64,000 nucleotides of DNA from Entoloma clypeatum (GCA_963565915.1 OY751495.1:1736001-1800000); one strand, 5' to 3'; counted from the stretch's first letter, positions 1-11,192 are shown. The notes: generated by a model from the letters alone, not told the origin. Program-made: numbers and translations.

Positions 1-958
1 ATTCAAGACACCAAAAACTCTTCGCAATATTTTGCCAAACACACAGGAAGAATATAGAGTTATGACAGGCTTTGGTGATGAGTTCAAACCATTTCAGATA
101 ATCCAGCTCCTTGTCAGAAATGACTATGTCAACATTCTACACTGGATCCTTGCTTTCTTTGATGGACAGAATAATGAGATGATTGAAGATTTGATGGAGG
201 TAGACTATAAGGAGGATTTTCTCTTGACCCCTTTCCCATCGGAAGGTTCCATTGACGACATCCACAGTATGCTTGAAAAACAAAAGTACACACAGGACGA
301 TGTACATTAATTGTCACTGGAAACCCTGGAAATAGTGAGCAAACTGGGCTGAGGCTCGTCAACCTTCTCCATCCTAATTATGGTCTTGATTATGCTCTTT
401 AGGAAAGTCCATATTTTTACACTTATTCTTGGATCTTCGCCTGCATGCAAAGCTTGATACCTTCTTCCAAACTACCCATTCCCATGCATATCTTTTCACT
501 CAGCATGGTGTGTATGTGCTAACAATGGCACAGATGGAGGAGGGCACAATTGCATTAGATTTGGATCGTTTGCTTGAAGACAAGGGTGGATGGTGCCTTG
601 TTGACTCCAATGAGGCACCCTTGAGCTTTGCACAAAACACTCTGCTGCCTATCCTTCAAGCACACTCTCCTCGCTGGAACCGTCTGGATTGGGCAAAAAA
701 ATTCCAAGGGACTGTCCAGTCCATTTACACTATTGGAAGCCCTGATTGTGTATGTATTTTTTTTTCTTATTCTCTTTTGGTTGACCTGTTTCATATTGTC
801 AGCTGTGAGTTTCAGATATGGGGTCATGTGCAGGCAATGCCAAGCCAAGAACAGCTTGTAGGATGGTTTTGGGATTTTGTCCCCAGCACTTGAGTAGCAT
901 TTGCACATGCAGCCAATCAGGCTTCATATCAGCAAGGTCTTGAGTTGAGGTTAGGACA
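1..958 (+). pseudogene. Degraded P-loop NTPase-like gene, 5' end outside window
   Basis: Open stretches at 32-310 and 429-748 are separated by frame breaks; a probable intron (about 750-815, GTATGT to TTCAG) follows, then a short continuation to about 893. Reading through 311-404 gives VTGNPGNSEQTG, which looks like a Walker A loop (GNPGxGKT) that has lost its Gly-Lys. The second stretch has WCLVDSN and, about 20 residues on, HSPRWNRLDWAKK, a pattern I associate with the large agaric family of P-loop proteins that often carry RHS/Crinkler-like regions. That family link is recalled, not searched. The loss of the phosphate-binding Lys and the frame breaks indicate a dead copy. It may instead be a live gene with more introns than I can place. 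Confidence 0.4.
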
Positions 959-964
959 ACTGGC

Positions 965-1620
965 TAGTGTTTAAAAGTCCGGTCTGGTCTTGTTTTTGCC
1001 CCCAAAAATGGAGGACTGAGGACCGGACCAGTCTCAAATTTCCATGGACATGTTGTGTTATGGATTCGCTATCCATGGCATTGATCGCTTGGACAAGATA
1101 CAAGACATAGAGGCCTTATCTGATTAATGGCCAGTTTCATCTTATCTATTAGTTTCATGCTTACTATTCACTTTTACATCATTCGGGCCCCGGCCTCCGC
1201 TTACTCACTACAGTATGGTCATCATTACCATATCTAGATGGTTACTCTCACACATCCTTGACATCGTGTTACTTATTGGACTATACTTACAGTAGATACA
1301 CTGACTCACGCCACAGCAGTTACCATAGACACCTACTCCGGGTCCGCTTCTGGAGTCAGACCGGAACCGCTCTAGAGTCATCTAGATGACTCGACCTTCT
1401 AGTATATATAGGGTAGATACATTGCATGTATTCCCCAGATCTAGCAATCACCTTGGTATCCGTCTTTGCTACTTAAGCCTCTCTGCCTAAGCATTGCATG
1501 GGTTTGTCAACCATAACATGTTGGAAGACTGGACCAGACCAGTGAGAGACCGGTCTGACCAGTCCATTGATTCGGGTCTGATGAGACTGGACTGGTTTAA
1601 ACCGGTCCAGACTGGTAGTA
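965..1620. repeat. hAT-type MITE relic rich in CCGGTC/ACTGGTC motifs, split by a solo LTR
   Basis: The left end TAGTGTTTAAAAGTCC at 965 matches the ends of the complete MITE at 48599-49098 (TAGTGTTTGAAAGT). The body carries many copies of CCGGTC/GACTGG in both orientations (965-1050 and 1524-1615). The two halves are separated by the LTR at 1056-1518. The right terminus is not recognisable, so the element is truncated or diverged there. Confidence 0.55.
1056..1518 (+). mobile_element. Solo LTR (463 bp) with 5-bp target duplication TGTTG
   Basis: The segment starts TGTTATGGATTCG and ends CAACCATAACA, giving TG...CA with inverted ends TGTTATGG/CCATAACA. The pentamer TGTTG lies directly on both sides (1051-1055 and 1519-1523). 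A TATA-like stretch, TATATATAG, lies near 1403. No internal retrotransposon region is present, so this is a solo LTR left by LTR-LTR recombination. It lies inside the hAT-type repeat and is therefore younger than it. Its family is not the same as the other LTRs in the window. Confidence 0.75.
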
Positions 1621-1654
1621 ACTACAGTATTATGCTACTGAACGGCGTGCACAT

Positions 1655-2000
1655 TGCCTCATGTGCTTACCCTCCTCCCTGATGCAGTTGGGCGCGACTG
1701 GATGGCATTGGGCATGATTGGGTGTGACTGGATGTGTTGGGTGCAAGTGGATGTGTTGGGTGTAAGTGGACGAGGGGCCATTCAACTCGAGAGATGGGCG
1801 AGGGACGCCATTGGGGGTGAAAGGAATGTGAGTGGGGGCCGTTGGGCACTAAAGGGGGCTGTTGGGCTCAAAGGAAAGCCATTGGGCATAAGTGGGCGGC
1901 GTCGGTGGCCATTGGGCATGAGAGCGGGCCATTGGGCACAAGTGGTGGTCGTTGAGTGGAGGTGGTGGCCAGATGGAGTGGAGGTGGGGCATAAAAAAGG
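1655..2000. repeat. Minisatellite, degenerate units around GGCCATTGGGC
   Basis: Irregular units of roughly 18 bp containing CATTGGGC or GTTGGGC followed by GAGTGG-like sequence recur across this stretch. Related arrays occur at about 40370-40640 and 48260-48350 on the opposite strand. The open frames here (for example 1654-2061) follow the repeat period and do not look like a protein family. Confidence 0.6.
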
Positions 2001-2869
2001 GTGGGAATGTTTCGTTGGCTGTCTGTCAACTTATGGTGCGACTTTCAGCAATTGCCAATGAGAAGATGGGACTTGATGAGCGGCCCACGGTGCGAAAACA
2101 CCACAAAACCCCTCACAACTCCTCAACAAAATAGTTCAAGAGTGGCGGGAACTTAACCACTTATTTCGTAAGTAGTTAGACTTGTTTGTAGAAAGTCATC
2201 GCAAGGTTGCGCGTCGACAATCAAGGTTTTTGATCAAATAAAATATTATATGAGATTGAGTTTCCTCAGGGTTCACTGAGACTCCCTTTGGATGAGACTT
2301 AGAAAATCGAACCACTCAATCAATCACTGAGAGAGAGAGAAGGATTGGATCTGGCTGGGGGGCCTTTCTAATCTACAGTACATGGCAGGGGACTACAGTT
2401 TTTATACAAGACAAGAGATGATATATATATATAAGGTTTATCACAAGATATGTCCATAACAAATCGGTTTCCAGGGTATCTGTTATTTGGGCATGGTCCA
2501 AACATTCACATGGGTCTTTTAAGCATATTTTCAAGGTGTCAAGAGGGCAACCGGCCCTGGCAGAGTGGAGCGACAAGACCACATCGTTTTCTGAGCATTC
2601 TAGAAGTCCGCATCAATATTGATGTTGTTGATCGATTGATCAAGTTCCCAGTTGTCATTGATCAAGGGTCCGAAGTGTCACGGACCGGGAACCTGTTTCC
2701 AGGATTCAGTCTATTTCTGGTAAGCCACACAGATCGGCATCACGGCATCTGTGACCGCACGTCATACACTGTGATGCTGGGCATCCTGCTCATTATTATA
2801 AGTCCCCCGAGCCCTCAGATTGTCCATAGTCAATAGTAGTGATTGGATAGGGTGATAGGTCATATAATA
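2001..2869. other. No gene recognised
   Basis: Apart from a short TA run near 2430 and purine-rich GAGAGAGAGA near 2332, I see no coding or repeat signal that I can name. Short open frames such as 2450-2836 lack recognisable motifs. Confidence 0.4.
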
Positions 2870-4488
2870 CAGTGCCTCACAAAACTGATTCAATGTTTGC
2901 TACTTTGTGAATACCTTCAAAATAACTTTGCAAATAATGCCAATCAAAAGAAGGTATTAGTACTTGGTTAAAAGCCCTGCTTCAGGACTCTCAGAATGTG
3001 CAATAATTATGTAATTCCCATAAAAAATGATCAATATATGATCAAATTACTCCAGGGACTCATTGAATCAGTTTTGTGAGTATGTACAATAAATACAGTA
3101 TTTTATACTTTAGTACTTGGTATTACCCCCCTTAGCTTTGATTACTGCCTCTACCCTTCTTGGCATACTTTCTATCAGGTTTTGACACACTTCTGGCTCT
3201 ATATTATTCCACACCTCTGCTGCTCTGTCCCAAATCTCCCAGACTCTCTTGGGTGGTGTTGGATATTCATTCAACTTCCTTTTAATATGAACCCAGAGGT
3301 GTTCAATAGGATTGAGGTCTGGGGACTGTGCAGGCCAATCCAGCAGAGCAATATTCTTGCTGTCCATCCATTTTTTGGCCTTCTTGGAGGTGTGCTTGGG
3401 GTCATTGTCCTGCTGAAAAATGATCTCCTCTTCAGAGATTCCACTCTCCTCCATGCTGGGCAGCAAATTGTCCTCCAAAATGGACACATACTGATCAGCA
3501 TCCATCCTCCCCTCAATCTCTGCAAGTCTCCCCACACCTTCCCAACCCATACAACCCCAAACCATAATATTTCCTCCCCCAAACTTGACTGTGCCCTGAA
3601 CCTCTCTTTCAATAAGCCCCTCACCCTTCTTTTTCCAGACCCATTCCTTGCCATCTGACCCAAACCTGTTGATTTTGGTCTCATCTGACCAAATGACCCT
3701 CTTCCAGTCCTCCACTGTCCATTCCATGTGCTTCATAGCAAATGCCAACCGCCTCTTCCAATGTATGGCCTTTAAGAAAGGTCTTTTCTTCTTTGTTACA
3801 GCCTTGAATTCATGTTTTCTGAGAACCCTTCTCACAGTTTCTGGGGAGACAGGATTGGAGATGACAGTGTTGATGTGTTTGGTAGCCTGCACAGCATTGG
3901 AGGCTCTCCCTGAGGTGATTTGTGAAAGTATGTTTCGTGTGTTGGTGGAAGAAAGCTTGGATGGACGACCACCAGAAGAGAGATTGCGATGAGGAAGAAG
4001 ATTCTGAAGCACTCTGGAGACAGTTGGTTGGCTGACACCCAGGTTAGAGGCAATATGATGAGTGGAGTGACCATTGGAGGCCAGAGAAAGAATGTTTTCC
4101 TTGTGGGAAGAGGAGATAGGACGCATGATTAATTATGGAGGCTGTTGAGGTTGGATTCTTCTTATACAACTTTCCTTGACAACCCATCAGGGTTCTATTC
4201 AAGTTCCATCAGCAAGTCATGACAACTGGTTACCAGACAACCAGTGAAGCATTTGATTCTGATAATTGCCATAGGTACTCACAAAACTGATTCAATGAGT
4301 TGCTGATTTAATTTAATCATATCTCCATGGATTCTGATCTAAATCATATGATTCCTTTATATTCTGAAAGTCCTGAAGTAGGGCTTTCAATTATATACCA
4401 AAGGTTTAATTCAATTGGTATTCTTTGCAGAGTTATCTTGAAGGTATTCAAAAAGCAACAAACATTGAATCAGTTTTGTGAGACACTG
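2870..4488 (-). mobile_element. Complete Tc1/mariner transposon (1,619 bp)
   Basis: Outer ends CAGTGCCTCACAAAACTG (2870) and its inverted counterpart ending at 4488 are flanked by TA on both sides (2868-2869, 4489-4490), as expected for Tc1/mariner integration. The terminal inverted repeats are long: about 214 bp (2870-3083) on the left and 213 bp (4276-4488) on the right. The arms are diverged between the two ends in their middle. Each arm begins with the terminal motif and ends with an inverted copy of it, so four copies of the likely transposase-binding motif exist. The single gene runs on the minus strand. Confidence 0.92.
3110..4126 (-). CDS. Tc1/mariner DD34E transposase, intact, 338 aa
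   Basis: This is a cut-and-paste transposase that acts in the nucleus on the inverted repeats around it. Residues 1-50 form a helix-turn-helix with SQPTVSRVLQ as recognition helix. The catalytic core shows VIWSDETKINRFG (first Asp), IFQQDNDPKHTS (second Asp) and SPDLNPIEHLW (Glu). I count 34 residues between the second Asp and the Glu, the Tc1 signature. Length is normal for the family, there are no stops or frameshifts, and the ATG gives MRPISSSH. The frame sits centrally between the two long inverted repeats, so the element looks autonomous. Its intactness contrasts with the eroded retroelements around it. Confidence 0.95.
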   Translation of the reverse strand: MRPISSSHKENILSLASNGHSTHHIASNLGVSQPTVSRVLQNLLPHRNLSSGGRPSKLSSTNTRNILSQITSGRASNAVQATKHINTVISNPVSPETVRRVLRKHEFKAVTKKKRPFLKAIHWKRRLAFAMKHMEWTVEDWKRVIWSDETKINRFGSDGKEWVWKKKGEGLIEREVQGTVKFGGGNIMVWGCMGWEGVGRLAEIEGRMDADQYVSILEDNLLPSMEESGISEEEIIFQQDNDPKHTSKKAKKWMDSKNIALLDWPAQSPDLNPIEHLWVHIKRKLNEYPTPPKRVWEIWDRAAEVWNNIEPEVCQNLIESMPRRVEAVIKAKGGNTKY

Positions 4489-4490
4489 TA

Positions 4491-5519
4491 TTCTTATTAA
4501 TGACTGGTCCCCTCAATGGTCTTATCCATTGAGAAATAAAATGTTTTGTGTCAAGTTTTGGTTAAGCCCTCAAAGTGACTGTTCCCTAGATCATGACCAA
4601 AGGTGGTCCAGTGGTATTTAGACACTCTTAGGTAGCCAGTAGTACCATCAGTTCCAATAGAATATGTTTGTGAAGGGGCCAGCATTATATTCTTATATTG
4701 ACAAAACTGTGGGAAAAGTGAATTCTCATGCACAGCCACGCAGTGGTCGTATCACCGAGAGTGCTCGGCAGCCAGTGCCAAGCAATGCATGTCATTGAAA
4801 CTCGCACCCTTGACGCAAACCGTGGCACCACAAGCCCCAAAAATAGTTTGTACTTATGTAGAGATATTTAGAAACTCATAGTAAGTATATATAAAGTTAA
4901 ATACATCAGCTATGTATGGTAGAAAGTCTGTACTCCAAAATGATACATCAAAACACAATGTAAATCGTGATCAACAGTGCATCATGGGTTCCCTCCAACC
5001 CAAAAACCAGTATTTTCTTATTTTCTCTTTTCCACAACCACTTTATACTACATGTAATATATATATACTACTGAACCATTGTATATGAACCTATTGAGAC
5101 CATTCAAATAAGCTTCAAGAACTTAACAAGGTGAATATGAGCAAAATAGGTCGAAAATTTGACCAAAATTTCTTATTTCAGCCTTGGATTCCCCACATTC
5201 AGTGGATCTCACAGCACATTTGTTTTTCAAATTTGGTTCATTCATTATGGAGATATAACACTTTTACTGAAATATGCACATTTCATTACTTCTATCATAT
5301 CTGGTCTTCTAAAAATCATACAAAGTGTGTCAGAATGTGAATACATATCCTATCATTAGTTCCATCACTTCAAACTATTATTAGATTATGAGGAAGGCAC
5401 CGCGCAATGCATTTTGTGCATTGTTTACTATTATTTGATCAGAGCACGGCACCTCTATAACTTAAATTCTGTGGCGAAGTTTCATAAAATAAAGACATAC
5501 TTTGAGGGCATTTTGACCA
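4491..5519. other. No gene recognised
   Basis: AT-rich sequence without motifs that I recognise. The frames at 4551-4739 and 5131-5340 are short and featureless. Confidence 0.4.
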
Positions 5520-5524
5520 CCTAA

Positions 5525-5840
5525 GTACCTTCAGTCCAGGTCCAATCAAAGATAGCATCACTATAGCAGCTATTTGTCACTTATTGGTTGCTATAGAATC
5601 AGTGGAGCATCTGATATTTCTGATACCCCCTCAAATAATTGATTCAATGAGTTCCCATTTTAAACTGATCATATCTCCATGGATATTAATCTAAATTACA
5701 TAAATGTTTTTTTGATGGATGGCCCTGATCAAATCCGTTCTTTTATATACCAACACTTTGGTATTATTTATATCAGATCCAAAGTTATTCAACAGATATT
5801 CAAAAAGTGTCAAACATTGAATCAATTTTTTGAGTCACTG
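5525..5840 (-). repeat. Relic arm of a Tc1/mariner element related to 2870-4488
   Basis: The sequence from about 5629 (CTCAAATAATTGATTCAATG) to 5840 (TTTTTGAGTCACTG, followed by TA at 5841-5842) parallels the right arm of the complete element, including CATATCTCCATGGAT and ATTCAAAAAG. About 100 bp inside it also resemble the sequence at 4170-4270. No transposase remains. It is an old right-hand fragment of a sister element. Confidence 0.65.
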
Positions 5841-5842
5841 TA

Positions 5843-7054
5843 CATGCATGTAATAAAAACAGATTGTTTTGTGCTTTCCGAATCTTGAAAGTGAGAGAAC
5901 GTGTCAGAAAAACTTCCAAAAAACAAACCCCAGTGAATTACAGTTTTTAGTCTACACTTGAGCACACCAGAGCAAATATAGTATTCACTGGAGGTATGCT
6001 TTCTATTCATACTTACAGGATACTATTGAAACTATTAATCACAGAGAGAACTATGTTGCAGTATGAGTGCTACAGTGTGCTATGAAACATGGCAGATGTC
6101 TATCACGGAGGCATATCATCAGCCTTGGCATCATAGCCCAAGGCTTTTTTCTGATGTAGTAGGCAATAGCACAGATACAAGTAACCCTCATGGGTCACGG
6201 GTAAGGGTATGGGTATGGGTCCACATTTCCCTACCTTTGAGCTTCAAAACAAGCCAGAAATCATTGAAAATGGTTAAGTATTGAGTGAGTTATGAGCAAA
6301 ACAGCAAACTGGGATTGTTTTGATCATAACTCACTCAAATCTTGACCGTTTTCAATGATTCTTGGCTTTTTTTGATGGGTAAACCTGCTGAGTCATGGGT
6401 ACAGGTCGTCAGGGGTATGGATATGGGTACAGCATGAGATACCCTTGAGTTTATCCATGCCATTCCCTAATAAGTAGTAAATAATCAAGATTTCACAGAC
6501 TGGTTATGAGTTTGTTCAGACTGTGACCTAACCTGGTTCAACCAGTATTAACTGCTGCAGCGGTCACAAGTGGTTAAGGTCAAGGGGGAGGGGGAGATGG
6601 GACATGAATCCTGCACATGGTGTGGGGGGTCCCGACCTGGAAACAAAGAAATTCAACACCCTGAAATTGATGACATAATAGCCTAATTTGGTAGTACACA
6701 GTCCTTGTTGAGGCCAGACAAGCCTTACACTCATTCTCTCACAGATTTCATGGATAGGCAACCATGCTATATCACCGGCCTGGGTTGCTTAGGTAACCAA
6801 CAGCGTCTTGGCACACTGCGAAGCACGAGCCATGGCTCCATCAATCTCCCATCAATCCATCGATGCAGCCATCAATTCACTGAATATTCTGGATTCTTTC
6901 ACTGAAGGTATGTATACTATGTGGGCCATGTATTGTAGCATGTATTTGAGTAACCTGAACAAAATATGGAGTGAAATAAAAATAACCATGAATGGCTGTA
7001 AAGAAATAAGATATTTGCCTGATGAGACTGCAGAATTGTTACAATCTGTGTAGG
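5843..7054. other. No firm gene; possible first exon at 6832-6905
   Basis: An ATG at 6832 gives MAPSISHQSIDAAINSL and runs to a GTATGT at 6907 that could be a splice donor, but I find no convincing downstream exon. Direct GGGTATGGGTA-type runs lie at 6200-6220 and 6415-6430. The rest is featureless. Confidence 0.25.
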
Positions 7055-7360
7055 GACTTTCTGGCTTATTCCTTCAGCAAAAATCATTCATTATATGCAT
7101 AATGCAAGGGCCAAAAGAGACGATAGGTATCTGTTCCACGGATCTGTTGATATTGTGAAAATAAGCAGAAAGGAGGGGGTCATGGGTGTGTACTGTATAT
7201 AGTCAATCCCCAGCTTATTCATTCAGCGCAAATCATCCATAATATGGATAATGCAAGGAACAAAAGAGACAATAGGGATCCATTCCACGGATCTGCTTAT
7301 ATTCAGTGTTTTGTTGAAATATAGAAAAATGGGGAGAACATGGGTTTCATAACTGATTGG
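7055..7360. repeat. Tandem duplication of about 145 bp
   Basis: Two diverged direct copies (about 7065-7200 and 7208-7350) share CTTATTC.TTCAGC, AATCAT.CAT.ATATG, ATAATGCAAGG and TTCCACGGATCTG in the same order. A shorter duplication around GGTAAACAACAGAAAG follows at 7494 and 7571. No coding signal is seen. Confidence 0.6.
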
Positions 7361-10035
7361 AACATTATTTCCCTTACTCCTCCAGTCAAATTCACTCATT
7401 CAATGCACAAATCAAGGATACAGAAGGTGGAATGTATTTCCCCCATCATTTTGTCAGTATTAAATATTTTGTTGAAGCAACTTTGTAAGCAACAGGTAAA
7501 CAACAGAAAGTGATTGGACTTACCAACAAGTTTTAGTGGAAAACCCAGATTTTTGCAATCAGTAAGCAGCGGGTAAACAACAGAAAGGCAGGACTTATCA
7601 ACAGGCTTGAGTGCAGTAGACATACATGTGATGCAATTTTTTGGAAAAATGATTCTATAATACATCAATTATAGACACAAACAGTTACTTTCTCACACCA
7701 CACCAACCTCCATGCCGTATGGCACTTTTTCTCATGCCCATGCCATATGGCACGGGTCATACCCTTGTACATCAAACTGGGCAACTGGCTGACTAATTAT
7801 TATATAAGCAAGTCACATGACTGAAAGCAAAGGTGTTTAAAATTTAATGGGCTCTGGCAACCTCAATTCAAAATGTGTGAGCTTATGTAATGACCAAACT
7901 GCGTTTTCTGTGGCAAATCCTCACGATCGATGTTCCTCTTGTGTTCTTCTCCTTATTTCGATGCCCCTGCACAACAAATAAGTTTGGAACTACTATTATA
8001 TGTCCAGATAAAGTACAATTACAACCAGGTTGCAGCTTAGTTAATGGTATAATAGCATTTCATCGTCACTATCATCCTCCTCAGGTCCATCCATGCTTCT
8101 CGGGCTGTGAGTTGGTTCCGACTCCCCTCCCTAGCCTATTGAATCATTCTATCGCGTCTTTCAATGCAGCAACCTTGAGGGCCTTGTTTGGAAGTTTGCT
8201 CTTCAGAGGTATCTTCCCATCTGTGTCCCACTGCTGATGCCATTCGAGTTGAAGCTCCAGCTCCACCACCAAGAACCTCCTATTCACAAGCTCCTCAGCC
8301 TCCAGCCATGGAACCACCTCCTTTAACCGGTCTGCCTTCGCATCTTGCTTTTGCTGGCGAATGTGATCTTTCTCGAGCTTTTTTTGAACGACCACGCAAT
8401 CATATTCTGCCTGTGCCTCCCGCCTCTTCTTCTCATTCTGGTTCTGATTGGCCTTGCGCGCCAGTCCCCGAATGACTGTATGACCCAGTACTGGCATAGC
8501 TTCGAGGTAATCTCCTGTCTTGTTTTGCTTGTATATCTTGCGTGCATTGTATGTCTGCATTGTCATGTTAGGGTTTCGTCGCTGAGTCACTCGATAGGAA
8601 CCCAAGGCTCCTTCGTTATCGTTGTTCATGGGCTTCATCCATGCCATCTGATGCTCCGCATGTGAAGAACTTGCAATGACACCTCCAGGGGCATATTTGG
8701 CTGAGAATTGACGCCATGTCTCCAACGCGCCCTTGAAAAATGCGACGAGTAGTGGCTGAAGGTAGGGTAAGTTCGATGAACACCTTAAAATGTCATAGAT
8801 GACTTCAGGCCGTTCCCACAATTTCACATCCATTGCACCGGTGACGTGATTTGTGCCTGGACCAATCAAGAGATCAGGGTCTTGAATAATAGCCTTGCAG
8901 TGTTTGATCACATGGTCATGAAGGGGTCCAAGGTTGAGCACATTGGTATGATTCCCTCCCCGTACCTGTCGCATGTAAGGGTGACTGATAGATTGTGAAT
9001 ATAGTGCCAGAATGCATAGCTCGTGGATGGTAGGAATATCATGTAGGGCCTTGAAGACGTTGTTTTCCATATGGTTTAGCGTACAGGCCTCTTTCTTGTC
9101 CTTTACAAGGCCAAGGAATTCGACATAGAGTTTTTGATGAACCAGTAACTCAGCTGCTGCTTCACAGTGTGATTGATAGCGCCTGTTGCTCATGTCAGGG
9201 AACCCGATGTAATGTCCAATTGAGTGTTCAAAAAAGAAGCGGAGAGTGTCATGTTGGCCTTTCTTGTCGTCCTTGTGGTTGAAGATAGCACCCGCCAAGC
9301 TTGTTAACTTGACTGCCCCTGCCTCTGATACGTCTGCTGCTCTTGTTTTCATAGCAGAATTCCCAATCTCCAATGCTGCCGCATTATCTCGATTCATTAA
9401 TTTGATGGGGCCCGGAATGTTGTTCTCGCTCCACCAGACTATCATACGCGCATTCCCCCCCTTGACCGAATTGAGCTCCTTGTGCATGCAGCATCCAGTC
9501 CAAACAAAGAAGTCAACAGTCCATTTGTCTGTGTCCAACATGGAATCGTAGTCATCCCTTCCAAGCTTTAGACATATATCCCGGTATGCACGCAGATTAA
9601 GTTCATCCTGTTCCTTTTCTGACAGCCCATCCCATGCATCTGGTCCATCAGCCATAGCTACAGCATTTTGGCTTGTTTGGATAAGCAGAGGAAGCATCTC
9701 CTCGAGATTCATCCTTTTGAAGATTTTTTCTCCTCGGCACTCACACTCGTATGCCTCCTTAACAGCCTTTATTAACCACGCCAGTTTCTTTTGATCCTCT
9801 GCGTGGTTGGTATTCATCCCTTTCAATAATTGATAGAATATTTGGAAGTCGACAATTGCATCAGGATCAACAATCTTTAAGTAATCACTGAGAAGCTTGA
9901 AGAATGATTCGATGAGGTGTGTCCAACCAGTGTTGAGGCGACATGTGAGTCTGATGACTACATCCACAGGCCCGAACATAAAACGCGCAAGGAGAGGGGA
10001 TACGATGCCATCAAGACAAAGGAACGATGCTGACT

Positions 10036-10301
10036 ATTGACCCACATGGGATCTCAAGAGAACAAGCTACAGAATACAAAGGAAAGTAGGCTACTTATAT
10101 ATGTAAATACCATGAGGCATAAATGAGGTGCACAGTAAATAAGACTGTTCTAGAATAACATGTGTCTAACATGAGGTAGGATAAGATAAAGGTTTCAGAT
10201 AAGATAGGATAAGATCAAGAGATAGGATAAGATGAGATAAGATAAAGAGATAAGATAAAGATGAGATTAGATATTAGGATAAGATAAGAGCGATCATAAC
10301 A
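10036..10301 (-). mobile_element. LTR fragment of the gypsy E family inserted in the preceding gene
   Basis: On the minus strand it begins TGTTATGATCG (10301), like the LTR start of gypsy E at 60175. It shares the GATAAGATA-rich tract, CATATATAAGTAG (TATA-like, about 10091-10104) and TGTTCTCTTGAGAT with that LTR. Similarity fades near 10036, where the host gene frame resumes. No internal retroelement sequence is present. Matching target duplications are not evident, so a truncation or deletion accompanied it. Confidence 0.7.
10180..10290. repeat. GATAAGATA simple repeat within the LTR fragment
   Basis: More than ten GATAAGATA/AGATAAG units occur in about 110 bp. The homologous tract in the E LTR (about 60198-60236, opposite strand) is shorter, so the run has expanded here. 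GATA motifs can bind fungal GATA factors, but no function is shown by the sequence. Confidence 0.7.
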
Positions 10302-10619
10302 ACCAGCCAATTGTTCCTCGCTCGTATGATTGACGGCTGGTGTAATACCAAGGAACAAGGTTTGATTTTTGCCATTGCTGGAAATGATATTTGCGCAGCG
10401 GGACTCATAGTTTGTCTTTTTGTGGCTTGTTCCATCACCACTAATTGTGACACCTGTATGGCACATTATCTTGTCAGTTTATTGTTGAAGATCTCCTGTA
10501 TTTAACTCACTGCTTGCTTTCGAGATCTCATCTGCAATCTGTATCTGTGGAGCAATTCCACCCTCCAGGCAGATATGATGAACACTCCGGTTACTCAAAT
10601 CTCCTTCAAGACAAGTGCC

Positions 10620-11192
10620 AACAGCTTGGGATACTCATTCTATAGTTGGCTTGACATGCATTGCAGACACCCCAATTGCCACCAGATCGCGAACGAGAGA
10701 GCATGTTTCATTGGTGATTATTCCCTTCTTTTTGATATGGAATGTACTAGCATTTCCTGCCCCACTGGCATCACTGTCCTTGAGCACTTTCTTTTGGTTA
10801 TAAGTGCAAGCTGAACACGAGCATTTATAACCAAACTGACTATCAGGAACACATTGAATGTTGATTCTACTTGTATTCTATTTGGCATATGTTCAGACAA
10901 GTGTATTTCATGCCTTTTTTTTTTTTGACAGGTCATGTGACTATGGGAAAGTTAGGGTTTGGTGGTTAGGGTCCAGTTAGGGTTGGTTATAGTCAGTTGG
11001 CTCTGCATGTTTTTTGTTTTTGTTCTGTATATATTACAGAGACCTGAACAGTTGACTATGGATAGTGGATGTAAGAGCAACATCCAACTTCCTTTGTCTG
11101 ACTCCGCTCCAACATTCTCTGACCCATCCTCCAACCCTCCAATTGTTGTGGTACATCCATTACTTATAATACTATACCTTATGTTTCCTTCT
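10620..11192. other. No gene recognised; TTAGGG motifs near 10950-10985
   Basis: Possible upstream coding remnants of the broken gene extend into 10620-10700. Around 10950-10985 TTAGGG occurs three times within about 35 bp, not in tandem. A T-run lies at 10915-10925. Confidence 0.35.

Larger units (their letters stand above)
8081..10619 (-). pseudogene. Broken DDE/RNase H-like gene of an agaric repeat family (transposase-derived?)
   Basis: The 3' part is a 611-codon frame (8144-9979) that stays open upstream to about 10035. The 5' part is 10302-10619, open except for one TAA. Between them lies an LTR fragment (10036-10301). The 5' part carries ISGDGTSHKKTNYES, a likely first catalytic Asp, and NHTSEEQL. 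The 3' part carries TGCCMHKELNSVKGG, a CxxH-type motif as in several DDE transposase superfamilies, and NNDNEGALGSYR, a possible catalytic Glu region. A Lys/Glu-rich coiled coil lies near the C-terminus. The 611-codon frame ends in TGA at 8144 where translation continues sensibly (FNRLGRG) to 8081, so CGA to TGA is likely. I do not know a named family for it; a domesticated or mobile transposase is an inference. Confidence 0.55.

Noticed and set aside
1654..2061. Open frame of 135 codons, Gly/Trp-rich
   Set aside because: It follows the GGCCATTGGGC repeat and has no conserved motif.
10180..10290. Possible CRISPR-like or regulated GATA array
   Set aside because: It has no spacer structure; a shorter form is part of the LTR at 60198-60236, so it is simple-repeat expansion.
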